DNA from: an uncultured Campylobacter sp.
GTDB taxonomy: Bacteria > Campylobacterota > Campylobacteria > Campylobacterales > Campylobacteraceae
Assembly: GCF_905373215.1 (NCBI RefSeq)
Contig: NZ_CAJPRT010000019.1
Span: 1-29,262 of the forward strand
Direction: 5' to 3'
DNA length: 29,262 nucleotides
Shown here: positions 1 to 6,905 of the stretch, piece after piece
Numbering within the stretch: position 1 is the first letter of the stretch
Layout of the letters: every line of letters starts with the position of its first letter
Notes under the pieces: model-generated
Database searches by the model: none
Seen by the model: only the letters and a program-made list of their open reading frames with translations
Told to the model about the DNA's origin: nothing
Made by a program: the position numbers and the translations under genes

Positions 1-2
1 AA

Positions 3-56
3 ATTTTAAAGCCGAGGCTTTATGAAAAGTATAAGGATGTGGTTATAGAGGTGTAA
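3..56 (+). CDS. C-terminal end of a gene cut by the window edge
   Basis: An open frame enters from the left edge and ends at a TAA at 54-56, giving the 17-residue tail ILKPRLYEKYKDVVIEV. The tail is charged and protein-like, and the other two plus frames are closed here. A Lys-Pro-Arg-rich tail ending in a short beta strand is reminiscent of the ends of small MNT-type nucleotidyltransferases, but 17 residues are too few to assign a family. No function is claimed. Confidence 0.35.
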   Translation: MLKPRLYEKYKDVVIEV

Positions 57-65
57 TTTAGCGAT

Positions 66-71
66 TATAAA
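66..71 (+). promoter_or_regulatory. Possible -10 element for the 261-aa gene
   Basis: A TATAAA hexamer lies in an AT-rich stretch 53 bases before the start codon at 125. Campylobacter sigma-70 promoters depend mainly on the -10 box and have a weak -35, so this is compatible with a promoter. A single hexamer in AT-rich DNA is weak evidence. Confidence 0.25.
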
Positions 72-124
72 TAACGAAAATTTATTATGAACATGTTTAA
101 TCTAGCAAGCAAAAAGGACTTTAA

Positions 125-910
125 ATGACCATCTTACCAATATCAACCTTCGACAATGATTTACAAAGAGGCGATATTATAAAATTTAACGACGATGAGC
201 TTATGGTCTGCGATGAGCGATGTTTCTGGACAGAAAATCCCTGCCTTTTAAATTTAAAAAATACCAGATATTTTGAGCTTCCTAGCGAGATGCTATCAAG
301 TAAAGCGGGATTTGTCGTGGATAAGGAGCAATTGATTCGTAATTTAGCAAATTTCGGCATCAATGCGAGCCCCCAGGAGGTATTTATATGCTCCGATAAT
401 TACCTTAGTAGCGATGAACTAAAAGATTGCGACGAAACAATCCCTGGTTTCAGACTGATAAAACCTAGGGATAAATTCGGACGCAATAGACGCATAAAGA
501 GGAACCTAATGAAAAAATTTAGTATTCCTCTCTTGAAATTTCGCGGAAAGATCGAGGTCGGAGATATTATCGAATGTAGAAAATCCTGCTATCCATACGA
601 GAAAAATGTAAGCTTTATCGTAGTAAAAGCAAAAGACGATGATGGAGTAAATTTTATAAAATTGATCGTAATTAGCGGCTACAAGGCGGGCTTATGGGTT
701 TTGCCGTTTTTATTTAAAACGGATAAAAATACAGTAGAGACGGACTGGCTAATTAAAAATTGGAAATATATTTTTTATAGATGCTGCGACATAAGATATA
801 CTTATATAAATTTACAAAATCGAAAAGAGATTTTAAATTTTACCGATAAAGAGTTGGAAAATTTTATAAAAATAAAGCGAAAGAGATTTAAATTTAAAAA
901 TAAGAAGTGA
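125..910 (+). CDS. Hypothetical protein with an internal domain duplication
   Basis: A 261-aa protein with a good ribosome site (AAGGA at 114-118) before the ATG. I do not recognise the family. It has no signal peptide or membrane segment, and its C-terminus is very basic (many Lys and Arg in the last 30 residues). Two halves follow the same pattern. The first, at residues ~14-75, has GDIIKF, a beta-rich stretch, an Ala-Gly (KAGF) and then QLIRNL. The second, at ~142-215, has GDIIEC, a beta-rich stretch, KAGLW and then WLIKNW. This looks like tandem copies of one small beta-rich domain. The pattern of a GDxI start and a WLIxNW end is one I loosely associate with immunity-type or phage-associated hypothetical proteins, but that link is tentative. 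The gene is more AT-rich than the metabolic block to its right, which suggests acquired DNA. Confidence 0.75.
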   Translation: MTILPISTFDNDLQRGDIIKFNDDELMVCDERCFWTENPCLLNLKNTRYFELPSEMLSSKAGFVVDKEQLIRNLANFGINASPQEVFICSDNYLSSDELKDCDETIPGFRLIKPRDKFGRNRRIKRNLMKKFSIPLLKFRGKIEVGDIIECRKSCYPYEKNVSFIVVKAKDDDGVNFIKLIVISGYKAGLWVLPFLFKTDKNTVETDWLIKNWKYIFYRCCDIRYTYINLQNRKEILNFTDKELENFIKIKRKRFKFKNKK

Positions 911-916
911 TATAAT
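911..916 (+). promoter_or_regulatory. -10 element for the 90-aa gene
   Basis: A perfect TATAAT begins directly after the stop codon of the preceding gene, 57 bases before the ATG at 973. Its position between two same-strand genes fits a separate promoter for the small membrane protein. No clear -35 is visible, as is usual in Campylobacter. Confidence 0.45.
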
Positions 917-972
917 GCCTCGCCAATCGACATTATCAATATATACGGGAAGAATACACACAAGGAGAAAAT

Positions 973-1245
973 ATGGTTAAAGTATTAAAATTTATAATTT
1001 GCGCCGTAGTAGTTTTGTTATTATTTATAATTTATGAAAGCAATTTGTGTGCAAAGTGCGATTATACGTTTTTTGTAGAGGAAAGGCTCATGGGTAGATT
1101 ATTGATAGCAATCGATACAAATGATATAAATTTAGTAAGATATATTGCTGCTGAAGGTAGAGTTTGCAAGCAAGCCAATGTCCATAATAGAGCGCTTAAA
1201 GAATTAAGAAAAATGGAATCGGAAAATAATAGGACTAATGAGTAA
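973..1245 (+). CDS. Small membrane-anchored protein, possible ankyrin-like tail
   Basis: A 90-aa protein preceded by a strong ribosome site (AAGGAG at 962-967). Residues ~4-21 form a hydrophobic helix (FIICAVVVLLLFIIY), so the protein is probably an N-terminally anchored inner-membrane protein or has an uncleaved signal. Just outside the helix is a CxxC pair (C26, C29). Residues ~42-60 (LLIAIDTNDINLVRYIAAEG) resemble one half of an ankyrin-type helix-loop-helix repeat, a pattern often seen in small Campylobacterota and Pasteurellaceae accessory proteins. One half-repeat does not make an ankyrin domain, so this is only a resemblance. The gene is AT-rich like its left neighbour. Function unknown. 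Confidence 0.65.
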   Translation: MVKVLKFIICAVVVLLLFIIYESNLCAKCDYTFFVEERLMGRLLIAIDTNDINLVRYIAAEGRVCKQANVHNRALKELRKMESENNRTNE

Positions 1246-1702
1246 ACCGGTTTTGCAGAACACAAAGAGAGATATGAAAGAAGCGAATTTACAGGACGGC
1301 TTTTCTTGCTTTATCCTTACACTCATCTATTACAGATCTGCTATTCCGATACTCCGCCGCTTTTTAAAATTTCAGATATAAACGCTGTCTATACGCGAAC
1401 CTAAACACCGCATGAAATTTTAAAATTTCAAATCCTTTACGTCTTGCTAAATTTCTAAATTTTACAGTTTCAAATTTCGCAGACTAACTTCGCAGCAAGA
1501 TTATCGTATAAAGCCAATCTGCCGCGAGCGCGCGGTAAACGAACTTCTAAATTTCGCCGCGCGCCCGATGATTTGCCGCAAGCAGCCGCTTCACGCGAGC
1601 GGGCACTTTGCGCGCAGCTTTAGACTACGCAGGCAGCAGCGCGAAGCAACAGGAAGCAGCTAGCTATACGGCGAAATTTACGCTAAAGCCTCGCCGCGAG
1701 CT
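1246..1702. other. Intergenic, no gene seen
   Basis: These 457 bases lie between two convergent genes. The left part carries several AAATTT/AAATTTTAAAATTT tracts (around 1365-1475). The right part (about 1500-1700) is GC-rich with repeated GCAGC and CGCGC strings. I found no convincing open frame, tRNA fold or strong terminator on either strand. It could be decayed coding sequence. Confidence 0.6.
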
Positions 1703-2434
1703 TTATTGAAGCACCTTGCCTAAAATCCCAGCACCTTTGCCGACGGCGCTACCGCGAAGCGCGCTTTCTTTTTCCCTCATCACCGCAAATAGCCCGTCTA
1801 GCGTCTTTTGCGTGATGTAATCGTTCAGATCCTCGCCCTGCTTAGGCAGATACTCGCTCGCGCCCAGCCCGCGCGCGATGTTTTGCACCGCTTCATTGCC
1901 CGCGATCTTGTTTTGCGCGAAGGAATTTAGCCCGTTATACGCCGTCGCGAAGCTGTTTTTGCTCATCATGTCACTTACGATCGGTCTGAAAACCGCCCGC
2001 AGCTTCGCGCCCGATTTACTCTGCAAATACTCGCTAAGCGCCGTGTCGCCGCCGCCGATGAGCTTTTTAACGTCGGCATCGCTCATCGATTTCAGATCTT
2101 GCAAAAATATCTTGCTCGCACCGCTTACCGCCTTGGTAGCGGCATCGTTCATACTCACGACGAGCTCGCGCTCCCATTTATCGCCGCCCACCTTTCTCGC
2201 AAGCTTCGCAGCCGCTTTAAGCGAAGGAGGAAGCTCGATTTTAGCGGTCTTGCTGTGGATGTAGCCCTTGGCGAGCTCGGCTACGGCGCGGTTCGTAGCG
2301 GAAGCGAGCAGCTCTTTGTAATTTCCGCTCTGAGTCGCACCGAGCACGTCCGCGCCCTGCTTTAGGATATCCGTTACGTCCGCATGCGCGAGCGACAGCG
2401 ACGCGGCGGCGAGTAAAACCATAAATTTTTTCAT
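1703..2434 (-). CDS. DUF4197 family secreted protein
   Basis: The 243-aa protein starts at the ATG at 2434, which follows AAAGG at a good distance. A longer frame reaches 2521, but the ATG at 2434 opens directly into a signal peptide (MKKFMVLLAAASLSLAHA, cleavage after ~18). The mature part matches the DUF4197 family as I know it. It opens with DILKQG and then has a long alpha-helical body, including the AAKLARKVGGDKWERELV segment, a VSMNDAA motif and a helical C-terminus with LDGLF near the end. DUF4197 proteins are periplasmic or secreted and functionally uncharacterised. The gene stands alone on the minus strand with AAATTT-rich gaps on both sides, so it is probably monocistronic. Confidence 0.85.
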   Translation of the reverse strand: MKKFMVLLAAASLSLAHADVTDILKQGADVLGATQSGNYKELLASATNRAVAELAKGYIHSKTAKIELPPSLKAAAKLARKVGGDKWERELVVSMNDAATKAVSGASKIFLQDLKSMSDADVKKLIGGGDTALSEYLQSKSGAKLRAVFRPIVSDMMSKNSFATAYNGLNSFAQNKIAGNEAVQNIARGLGASEYLPKQGEDLNDYITQKTLDGLFAVMREKESALRGSAVGKGAGILGKVLQ

Positions 2435-2521
2435 ATTGCAACCTTTGGATAAAATTTGCGCCATTATGCCAAAATGCGGTAAACGCTCAGCCCGTGCTCG
2501 GTTTAAATTTACGCGCTGCAC

Positions 2522-2922
2522 GGGCGAGCTGAGATAAAATTTTAGACTAAATTTAAAAGCGGCTTCGAGCTAAATTTTAAACGTCAAATTTCAAAGCTAA
2601 ATTTAACTGGCAAAATTTACCCGCCAAATTTAAAGATAAAATTTGGCGGCGGCGGACTTTGCGCGCTTGCGGTTAAATTTAAAAGTGACACTACGACGAC
2701 TTAAAATTTTAAAACCGCATTGCGCCTGAGCACCATTTAAAATTTATGTAGCGCACAAGATGTCAATGCAACCCGCGCAGAGAGGATTATAGCGATGAGC
2801 GGCTATATCCTCGGCGCAAACGATTGGAATTTTATCAAACCCGCCGTAGTTCAAAGGCTTGCTGTAAATTTAAAGAGTTTAAATTTAAAAGCGAGCTGCG
2901 ACTTTGGGCGCGATAAGCAGGC
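2522..2922. other. Intergenic with AAATTT array and hairpin
   Basis: The gap lies between gdhA and the DUF4197 gene. Its left half holds AAATTT cores at 2537, 2549, 2572, 2586, 2599, 2613, 2626 and 2639. The last six are spaced 13-14 bases apart. The array ends in the perfect hairpin listed separately. The right half contains one short open frame (2795-2926) and otherwise nothing recognisable. Confidence 0.6.
2621..2649. repeat. Perfect 11-bp inverted repeat
   Basis: CCGCCAAATTT at 2621-2631 pairs perfectly with AAATTTGGCGG at 2639-2649 around the 7-base loop AAAGATA. It lies about 270 bases downstream of the gdhA stop and 190 bases upstream of the DUF4197 start, with no T-run beside it on either strand. 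A simple intrinsic terminator is therefore unlikely. It could be a protein-binding site or an RNA structure in the DUF4197 leader. Confidence 0.5.
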
Positions 2923-2926
2923 CTAA
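2795..2926 (+). CDS. Possible 43-aa small ORF
   Basis: An ATG at 2795 follows GAGAGGA at a normal distance. It opens a 43-residue frame beginning MSGYILGANDWNF and ending at TAA 2924-2926, overlapping the gdhA stop codon on the other strand by two bases. The composition is protein-like (Trp, Asn, Asp, Cys all used), but I recognise no family. Chance is a real alternative in a 400-base gap. Confidence 0.2.
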   Translation: MSGYILGANDWNFIKPAVVQRLAVNLKSLNLKASCDFGRDKQA

Positions 2927-4281
2927 ACCAGCCCTTGATCCAGCATCGCGTCGGCTACGCGGCGAAAGCCCGCGATATTCGAGCCCAGCACGAGATTGCC
3001 CTCCGCGCCGAATTCCTTCGAGGTCTCGTAGCTGGTGCGAAATATGTGACACATGATCTCGCGCAGCTTGCCGTCGACCTCCTCGAAGCTCCACGACGCC
3101 ATCTGCGCGTTTTGCGCCATCTCAAGCCCGCTCGTAGCCACGCCGCCCGCATTCGCCGCTTTCGCAGGACCGAAAAGAAGGTCCTTTTGCTCGAGCATAA
3201 AATCGACCGCCTCGAGCGTGCTGGGCATATTCGCGCCCTCGCAAACCATGCGGCATCCGTTGGCGTAAAGAGTTCGCGCATCATCCAGATTAAGCTCGTT
3301 TTGCGTAGCGCTCGGAAATGCCGCATCGCACGGCACGCTCCACACGCCGTTGCGGCCTGCGGGATAGGCACTTACGGGGGTAAATTTTGCGCCGGGACGC
3401 TCTTTGGTATATTCAATAAGCCCTACGCGCAGCTGCTCTTTTAGCTTTTTAAGAAGCGCCACGTCTATTCCATCGGCGTCATAGATAAAGCCCGTGGAAT
3501 CGCTTACCGTAACGGGCTTAGCCTGCATCTGATAGAGCTTTTCGGCGGTGTAGATCGCAACGTTGCCGGCGCCCGAGATCGTGCAAATTTTGCCGTGCAG
3601 CGAATCGCCCCTGGTAGCTAGCATCTCGTTTGCAAAATACACGGAGCCGTAGCCCGTAGCCTCGGTGCGCGCAAGACTACCGCCCCAGCTTAGCCCCTTG
3701 CCCGTAAGCGCGCCGTCGAATCTGCGGGTGAGCTTTTTATATGCGCCGTACATATAGCCGATCTCGCGGCCGCCCACGCCGATGTCGCCTGCGGGCACGT
3801 CGGTATTGGAGCTGATTAGGCGGTGAAGTTCTAACATAAAAGCTTGGCAAAATCTCATAATCTCGCCGTCGCTCTTGCCCTTGGGATCGAAATTTGCGCC
3901 GCCTTTTGCGCCTCCGATATTAAGACCCGTGAGGGAATTTTTAAAAATTTGTTCAAACCCTAAAAATTTTAAAACGCCTAAATTTACGCTCGGATGAAAG
4001 CGCAGTCCACCTTTGTAGGGGCCCAGGGCGGAGTTGAACTCTATGCGATATCCCGTATGCACGCAGGGCTCGCCGTCGTCGCTCATATAGACGACGCGAA
4101 ACATCATCGTGCGCTCGGGCGCTAAAATGCGCTCTAAAATTTTGTTTTTCACGTATCGCTCGTCGCGCTTTAGAAGCGGTATGAGCGAGTATAAAATCTC
4201 GGTCGATGCTTGGATAAAGACCTCCTGGCCGGGATTGGCGCGCTTTAAATTTAGCAGCAAGCCGTCGATGTAAGATTTCAT
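2923..4281 (-). CDS. gdhA: NADP-type glutamate dehydrogenase
   Basis: The 452-aa product has the length of the hexameric bacterial enzyme that interconverts 2-oxoglutarate plus ammonia and glutamate. Visible hallmarks are GPYKGGLRFHP (residues 87-97, substrate-binding Lys90), GGAKGG (123-128, catalytic-loop Lys126), VPAGDIGVGGRE (162-173, catalytic Asp166) and the nucleotide-binding SGAGNVA (236-242). The segment TGKGLSWGGS is typical of the NADP-dependent anabolic class as in E. coli GdhA. The start overlaps the mqnA stop by 4 bases (ATGA), and a strong AAGGAGG lies inside the end of mqnA, so the two are translationally coupled. It is the last gene of the minus-strand block. No hairpin with a T-run is seen right after the stop. 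Confidence 0.97.
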   Translation of the reverse strand: MKSYIDGLLLNLKRANPGQEVFIQASTEILYSLIPLLKRDERYVKNKILERILAPERTMMFRVVYMSDDGEPCVHTGYRIEFNSALGPYKGGLRFHPSVNLGVLKFLGFEQIFKNSLTGLNIGGAKGGANFDPKGKSDGEIMRFCQAFMLELHRLISSNTDVPAGDIGVGGREIGYMYGAYKKLTRRFDGALTGKGLSWGGSLARTEATGYGSVYFANEMLATRGDSLHGKICTISGAGNVAIYTAEKLYQMQAKPVTVSDSTGFIYDADGIDVALLKKLKEQLRVGLIEYTKERPGAKFTPVSAYPAGRNGVWSVPCDAAFPSATQNELNLDDARTLYANGCRMVCEGANMPSTLEAVDFMLEQKDLLFGPAKAANAGGVATSGLEMAQNAQMASWSFEEVDGKLREIMCHIFRTSYETSKEFGAEGNLVLGSNIAGFRRVADAMLDQGLV

Positions 4282-4970
4282 AGCCCCTCCTTTTGAACCG
4301 GATTAAATTTTAATTTTTTGGATTTGGCGATAAATTTTTTCAGCGCCAGCTCCTCGCGGACGTCGATCTTATAGCCGATAAATTTCAGATAATTTAAAAT
4401 TTCGCGCTCTTTTATGCCGCGCGAAAGGGCGTAGCTTTGCAGGATATATCTTGGAATTTTAATGCGCGAACGTAAAAATTTCGTCGCCAGGCGCGCGTAA
4501 GCTTTTTCGTTTTTCACGCAGCACAGCCGCCCAAAAACGAAGGGCAAGCCCGTGCGCTGCTGCCAAATTTCGCCCAGATCGTAGAATTTATCCTTGCCCT
4601 GCGAAAGCAGCGCCTTTAGAGCACTATCACCGATTAGCACCTCGCCGCTAAGATCCAGCACGCGAGCTAGCATATTTGAGCTCATCGACGCGGGATCAAG
4701 CCTGGGCGCCGAGTTTTTGCGCACGAGTACGCTTAAAACCTCGCGCTTTGCGACGATTCCAAGAGGCAGTTTGCGGTATTTTGCGCGGCGGCTTTCGATG
4801 CTGGAGATTACCGCGGCGTCTATGCGCCTATAATAAAGATCGGCGCAGAGTTTGCTCGGCACCCCTTTTTTAAATTCTATCGATTTTTTGACATAGGACG
4901 GCAGCGGAAGTGATTTTAAAAATACGTGAAATGGGAGCAAATTTAGATAATCGATTTTGCCTAATAACAT
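4278..4970 (-). CDS. mqnA: Chorismate dehydratase (futalosine menaquinone pathway)
   Basis: A 230-aa protein of the MqnA/DUF178 periplasmic-binding-like fold. MqnA converts chorismate to 3-enolpyruvoylbenzoate, the first step of the futalosine route to menaquinone used by Campylobacterota. Supporting segments are KIDYLNLLPF at residues 5-14, the family GVPSKLCADL stretch with AAVISSIES (~36-59), and LIGDSALKAL near 113-122. The ATG at 4970 follows GGAGAAAG directly. I recall an MqnA-type gene (Cj1285c) close to the malic enzyme and gltX2 genes of C. jejuni, so the location is conserved. It overlaps gdhA by 4 bases. A 12-bp hairpin separates it from the upstream lipoprotein gene. Confidence 0.88.
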   Translation of the reverse strand: MLLGKIDYLNLLPFHVFLKSLPLPSYVKKSIEFKKGVPSKLCADLYYRRIDAAVISSIESRRAKYRKLPLGIVAKREVLSVLVRKNSAPRLDPASMSSNMLARVLDLSGEVLIGDSALKALLSQGKDKFYDLGEIWQQRTGLPFVFGRLCCVKNEKAYARLATKFLRSRIKIPRYILQSYALSRGIKEREILNYLKFIGYKIDVREELALKKFIAKSKKLKFNPVQKEGL

Positions 4971-5000
4971 AACTTTCTCCGAATTTAGCGCAGGAAAAGA

Positions 5001-5033
5001 GGTTAAATTCCGGCGCTAAATCGGAATTTAACC
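5001..5033 (-). terminator. 12-bp hairpin after lipoprotein gene
   Basis: GGTTAAATTCCG (5001-5012) pairs perfectly with CGGAATTTAACC (5022-5033) around the 9-base loop 5013-5021. On the minus strand it comes 16 bases after the lipoprotein stop and is followed by TCTTTTCC, a short U-rich tail. It may be an intrinsic terminator or an attenuator, because mqnA starts only 31 bases further on with little room for its own promoter. Confidence 0.5.
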
Positions 5034-5048
5034 AAAAAATTTCAGGAT

Positions 5049-5420
5049 TTATTTGACCTCGGTGATCGGGATGGATTTGTATTTGCTAAACTCCACTATA
5101 CCCTCACCTTTTTTGAAGTGGATGCTCACTCCGTCTTTATTATCCATATAGATGCCGTCGGCGGCGCGGTCACGCTTAAGATCGTAGCTTTTACCGCTAT
5201 CGTCCTTTAACACGGCGGTATTGAAATCGTCGTTTGAGCTAAGCGAAAGTTTTTTGCCCTTGTCATCGACGAAATAGAAGGTCTTTGCGTTCTTTTTAGT
5301 TATGGTTTTTTCGCTCTGTGCTTGCTTATTCATAGCGCTATCCGGGGATTGGCGGAGCTGGTTTGAGCCGCATCCTAGCAAAACTAGCGCCAAAGCGGCG
5401 CACGATAGAACTTTAAACAT
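5049..5420 (-). CDS. Small predicted lipoprotein
   Basis: A 123-aa protein starting at the ATG at 5420 after a strong AAGGAG. The N-terminus is a classic lipoprotein signal with the lipobox LLGC, so Cys17 would be the lipidated first residue. A linker (~18-42, Gln/Ser/Lys rich) is followed by a small beta-rich domain (~45-120) whose strands alternate with turns (DDKGKKLSLSS, DDSGKSYDL, GVSIHFKKGEGIVEF). That order vaguely recalls MliC-type lysozyme-inhibitor domains, but the domain has no cysteines for the usual disulfide, so I leave it unassigned. The start overlaps the upstream phosphoribosyltransferase stop by 8 bases, so the two are co-transcribed. Confidence 0.8.
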   Translation of the reverse strand: MFKVLSCAALALVLLGCGSNQLRQSPDSAMNKQAQSEKTITKKNAKTFYFVDDKGKKLSLSSNDDFNTAVLKDDSGKSYDLKRDRAADGIYMDNKDGVSIHFKKGEGIVEFSKYKSIPITEVK

Positions 5421-6861
5421 ATTTCTCCTTTAAATTTAGGTTGCACTCGTTGATGAGTGATTTTCGGATATCCCAAAGCTTTTGAGAGAGATCCACTTTG
5501 TAGCTTTGCGGATGGACGTTGCGAAGGTGCTCGAGCCAAAATTTGCTCTTCTGCTCCTTGCTAAAACGCGCGATCTCGCTTACCCTGCGGCGCACGCCTA
5601 CGAATTTGCCCTCCTTGAAAACGGGACGTAAGAGCTTATGCGCGCTGAAATTCGTTAAAATTTTACGCTTGTAGGTGTAAAGCGGATGGAAAATTTCAAG
5701 CGGCGCGCTCTCGTCTATGCTCTCTCCATCAAGCGTGATCAGATCGGCAAGCGCCATGCCGTTATCTTTGTCATAGAGTCTAAAGACCTGCTTGTAGCCG
5801 GGATTGTTGATCTTGCGCGGATCGTTTGAAATTTTGATCTTAGCCACGATCTCGCCATCTTTTTCGATACCGCTTAGCTTATACACGCCGCCGAGGCTCG
5901 AACTATCTCCGCCAGTGATGAGCCTCGTGCCGATCCCCCAGCTATCGATTTTAGCGTCGAAAAGCTTAAGCTGATCGATCGCGTATTCGTCTAGATCGTT
6001 AGATGCGGTGATCTTTGCGTCATTAAAGCCCGCAGCATCGAGCATCTTACGCGCCTGCTTGGTTAGATACTCCAGATCGCCTGAATCTATGCGGATTCCA
6101 AGCGGCTTATGACCGCTCGCGCGCAGCTCCTTAAAAACCGTAATCGCATTCGGCACGCCGCTTGCGAGAGTATCGTAGGTATCGACGAGCAAAAGCGTGC
6201 TGTTCGGATAAATTTTAGCGTAAGCGCGAAATGCCTCCAACTCGCTATCAAAGCTCTGAATCCACGAGTGCGAGTGAGTGCCGATCGCGGGCACGCCGAA
6301 TTTTTTTGCGGCGAGCACGTTTGATGTGGCGCTACAACCGCCTATAATCGCGGCCTTTGCGCCGTAGATGCCCGCACTTCGCCCCTGAGCGCGGCGCAAG
6401 CCAAACTCCATCACCGGATCATTTTTGGCGCTAAAGTTTATACGCGAGCTTTTCGTGGCGATGAGAGTTTGAAAATTTATAGTATTTAGGATCGCAGTTT
6501 CGATGAGCTGCGCCTCCATAATGTTTGCCTTGACGCGGATCAGCGGCTCGTGCGGAAATACGATCTGCCCCTCATCCATTGCGTAAATTTCGCCGCTAAA
6601 TTTAAAGCCTTTTAGAAATTCTAAAAATTCGGGCTTAAATAAATTTAGACTTTTTAAATATGCGATGTCGTCATCGCTAAATTTAAGATTTTCGATATAA
6701 TCCACGACCTCGCTTAGGCCGCAAAATATCGCGTAACCGCCGCCGCTTGGGTTTTTGCGGTAAAAAACGTCAAAAACTGCCGTCTGATCGGGCTTTGTAA
6801 AAAAATAGCCCTGCATCATACTGAGCTGATAAAAATCGGTAAGTAAAGCTAAATTTTGCAT
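5413..6861 (-). CDS. pncB: Nicotinate phosphoribosyltransferase
   Basis: The 482-aa enzyme joins nicotinate and PRPP to give nicotinate mononucleotide in the Preiss-Handler NAD salvage route. Diagnostic segments are LLTDFYQLSMMQGY at residues 6-19, EFGLRRAQG (152-160), GTHSHSW (194-200, which holds the active-site His that is phosphorylated in this family), LLVDTYDT (224-231) and GIRIDSGDL (about 256-264). The length and the C-terminal region fit the longer bacterial form of about 480-490 residues. The start is the ATG at 6861, with only a weak AAGAGA before it. It lies 44 bases after the malic enzyme stop, and that gap is almost filled by a hairpin. In C. jejuni I recall upp, another phosphoribosyltransferase gene, in this neighbourhood. 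Confidence 0.95.
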   Translation of the reverse strand: MQNLALLTDFYQLSMMQGYFFTKPDQTAVFDVFYRKNPSGGGYAIFCGLSEVVDYIENLKFSDDDIAYLKSLNLFKPEFLEFLKGFKFSGEIYAMDEGQIVFPHEPLIRVKANIMEAQLIETAILNTINFQTLIATKSSRINFSAKNDPVMEFGLRRAQGRSAGIYGAKAAIIGGCSATSNVLAAKKFGVPAIGTHSHSWIQSFDSELEAFRAYAKIYPNSTLLLVDTYDTLASGVPNAITVFKELRASGHKPLGIRIDSGDLEYLTKQARKMLDAAGFNDAKITASNDLDEYAIDQLKLFDAKIDSWGIGTRLITGGDSSSLGGVYKLSGIEKDGEIVAKIKISNDPRKINNPGYKQVFRLYDKDNGMALADLITLDGESIDESAPLEIFHPLYTYKRKILTNFSAHKLLRPVFKEGKFVGVRRRVSEIARFSKEQKSKFWLEHLRNVHPQSYKVDLSQKLWDIRKSLINECNLNLKEKYV

Positions 6862-6880
6862 CTGCGTCTCTTAAATTTAA

Positions 6881-6903
6881 TCTCGCCCCGATTTGGAGCG
6901 AGA
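6881..6903 (-). terminator. Hairpin after malic enzyme gene
   Basis: TCTCGCCCC (6881-6889) and GGAGCGAGA (6895-6903) form a 9-bp stem with one G-T wobble and a 5-base loop, three bases past the malic enzyme stop on the minus strand. The downstream tail TTAAATTTAAG is only moderately T-rich. It probably weakens or stops read-through from gltX and the malic enzyme gene into pncB. Confidence 0.5.
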
Positions 6904-6905
6904 GA

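Noticed and set aside
1246..1702. Decayed gene or tRNA in the gap
   Set aside because: Neither strand gives a convincing peptide longer than ~40 residues, and no cloverleaf with a T-loop GGTTCAAAT-type motif was found.
2435..2521. 29-residue N-terminal extension of the DUF4197 protein
   Set aside because: The extension is not signal-like and would bury a clear signal peptide that begins at the ATG at 2434 after AAAGG.
2537..2649. CRISPR-like array
   Set aside because: The repeated unit is only 6 bases, the spacing is 13-14 bases and no cas genes are near. It does not have repeat-spacer architecture.
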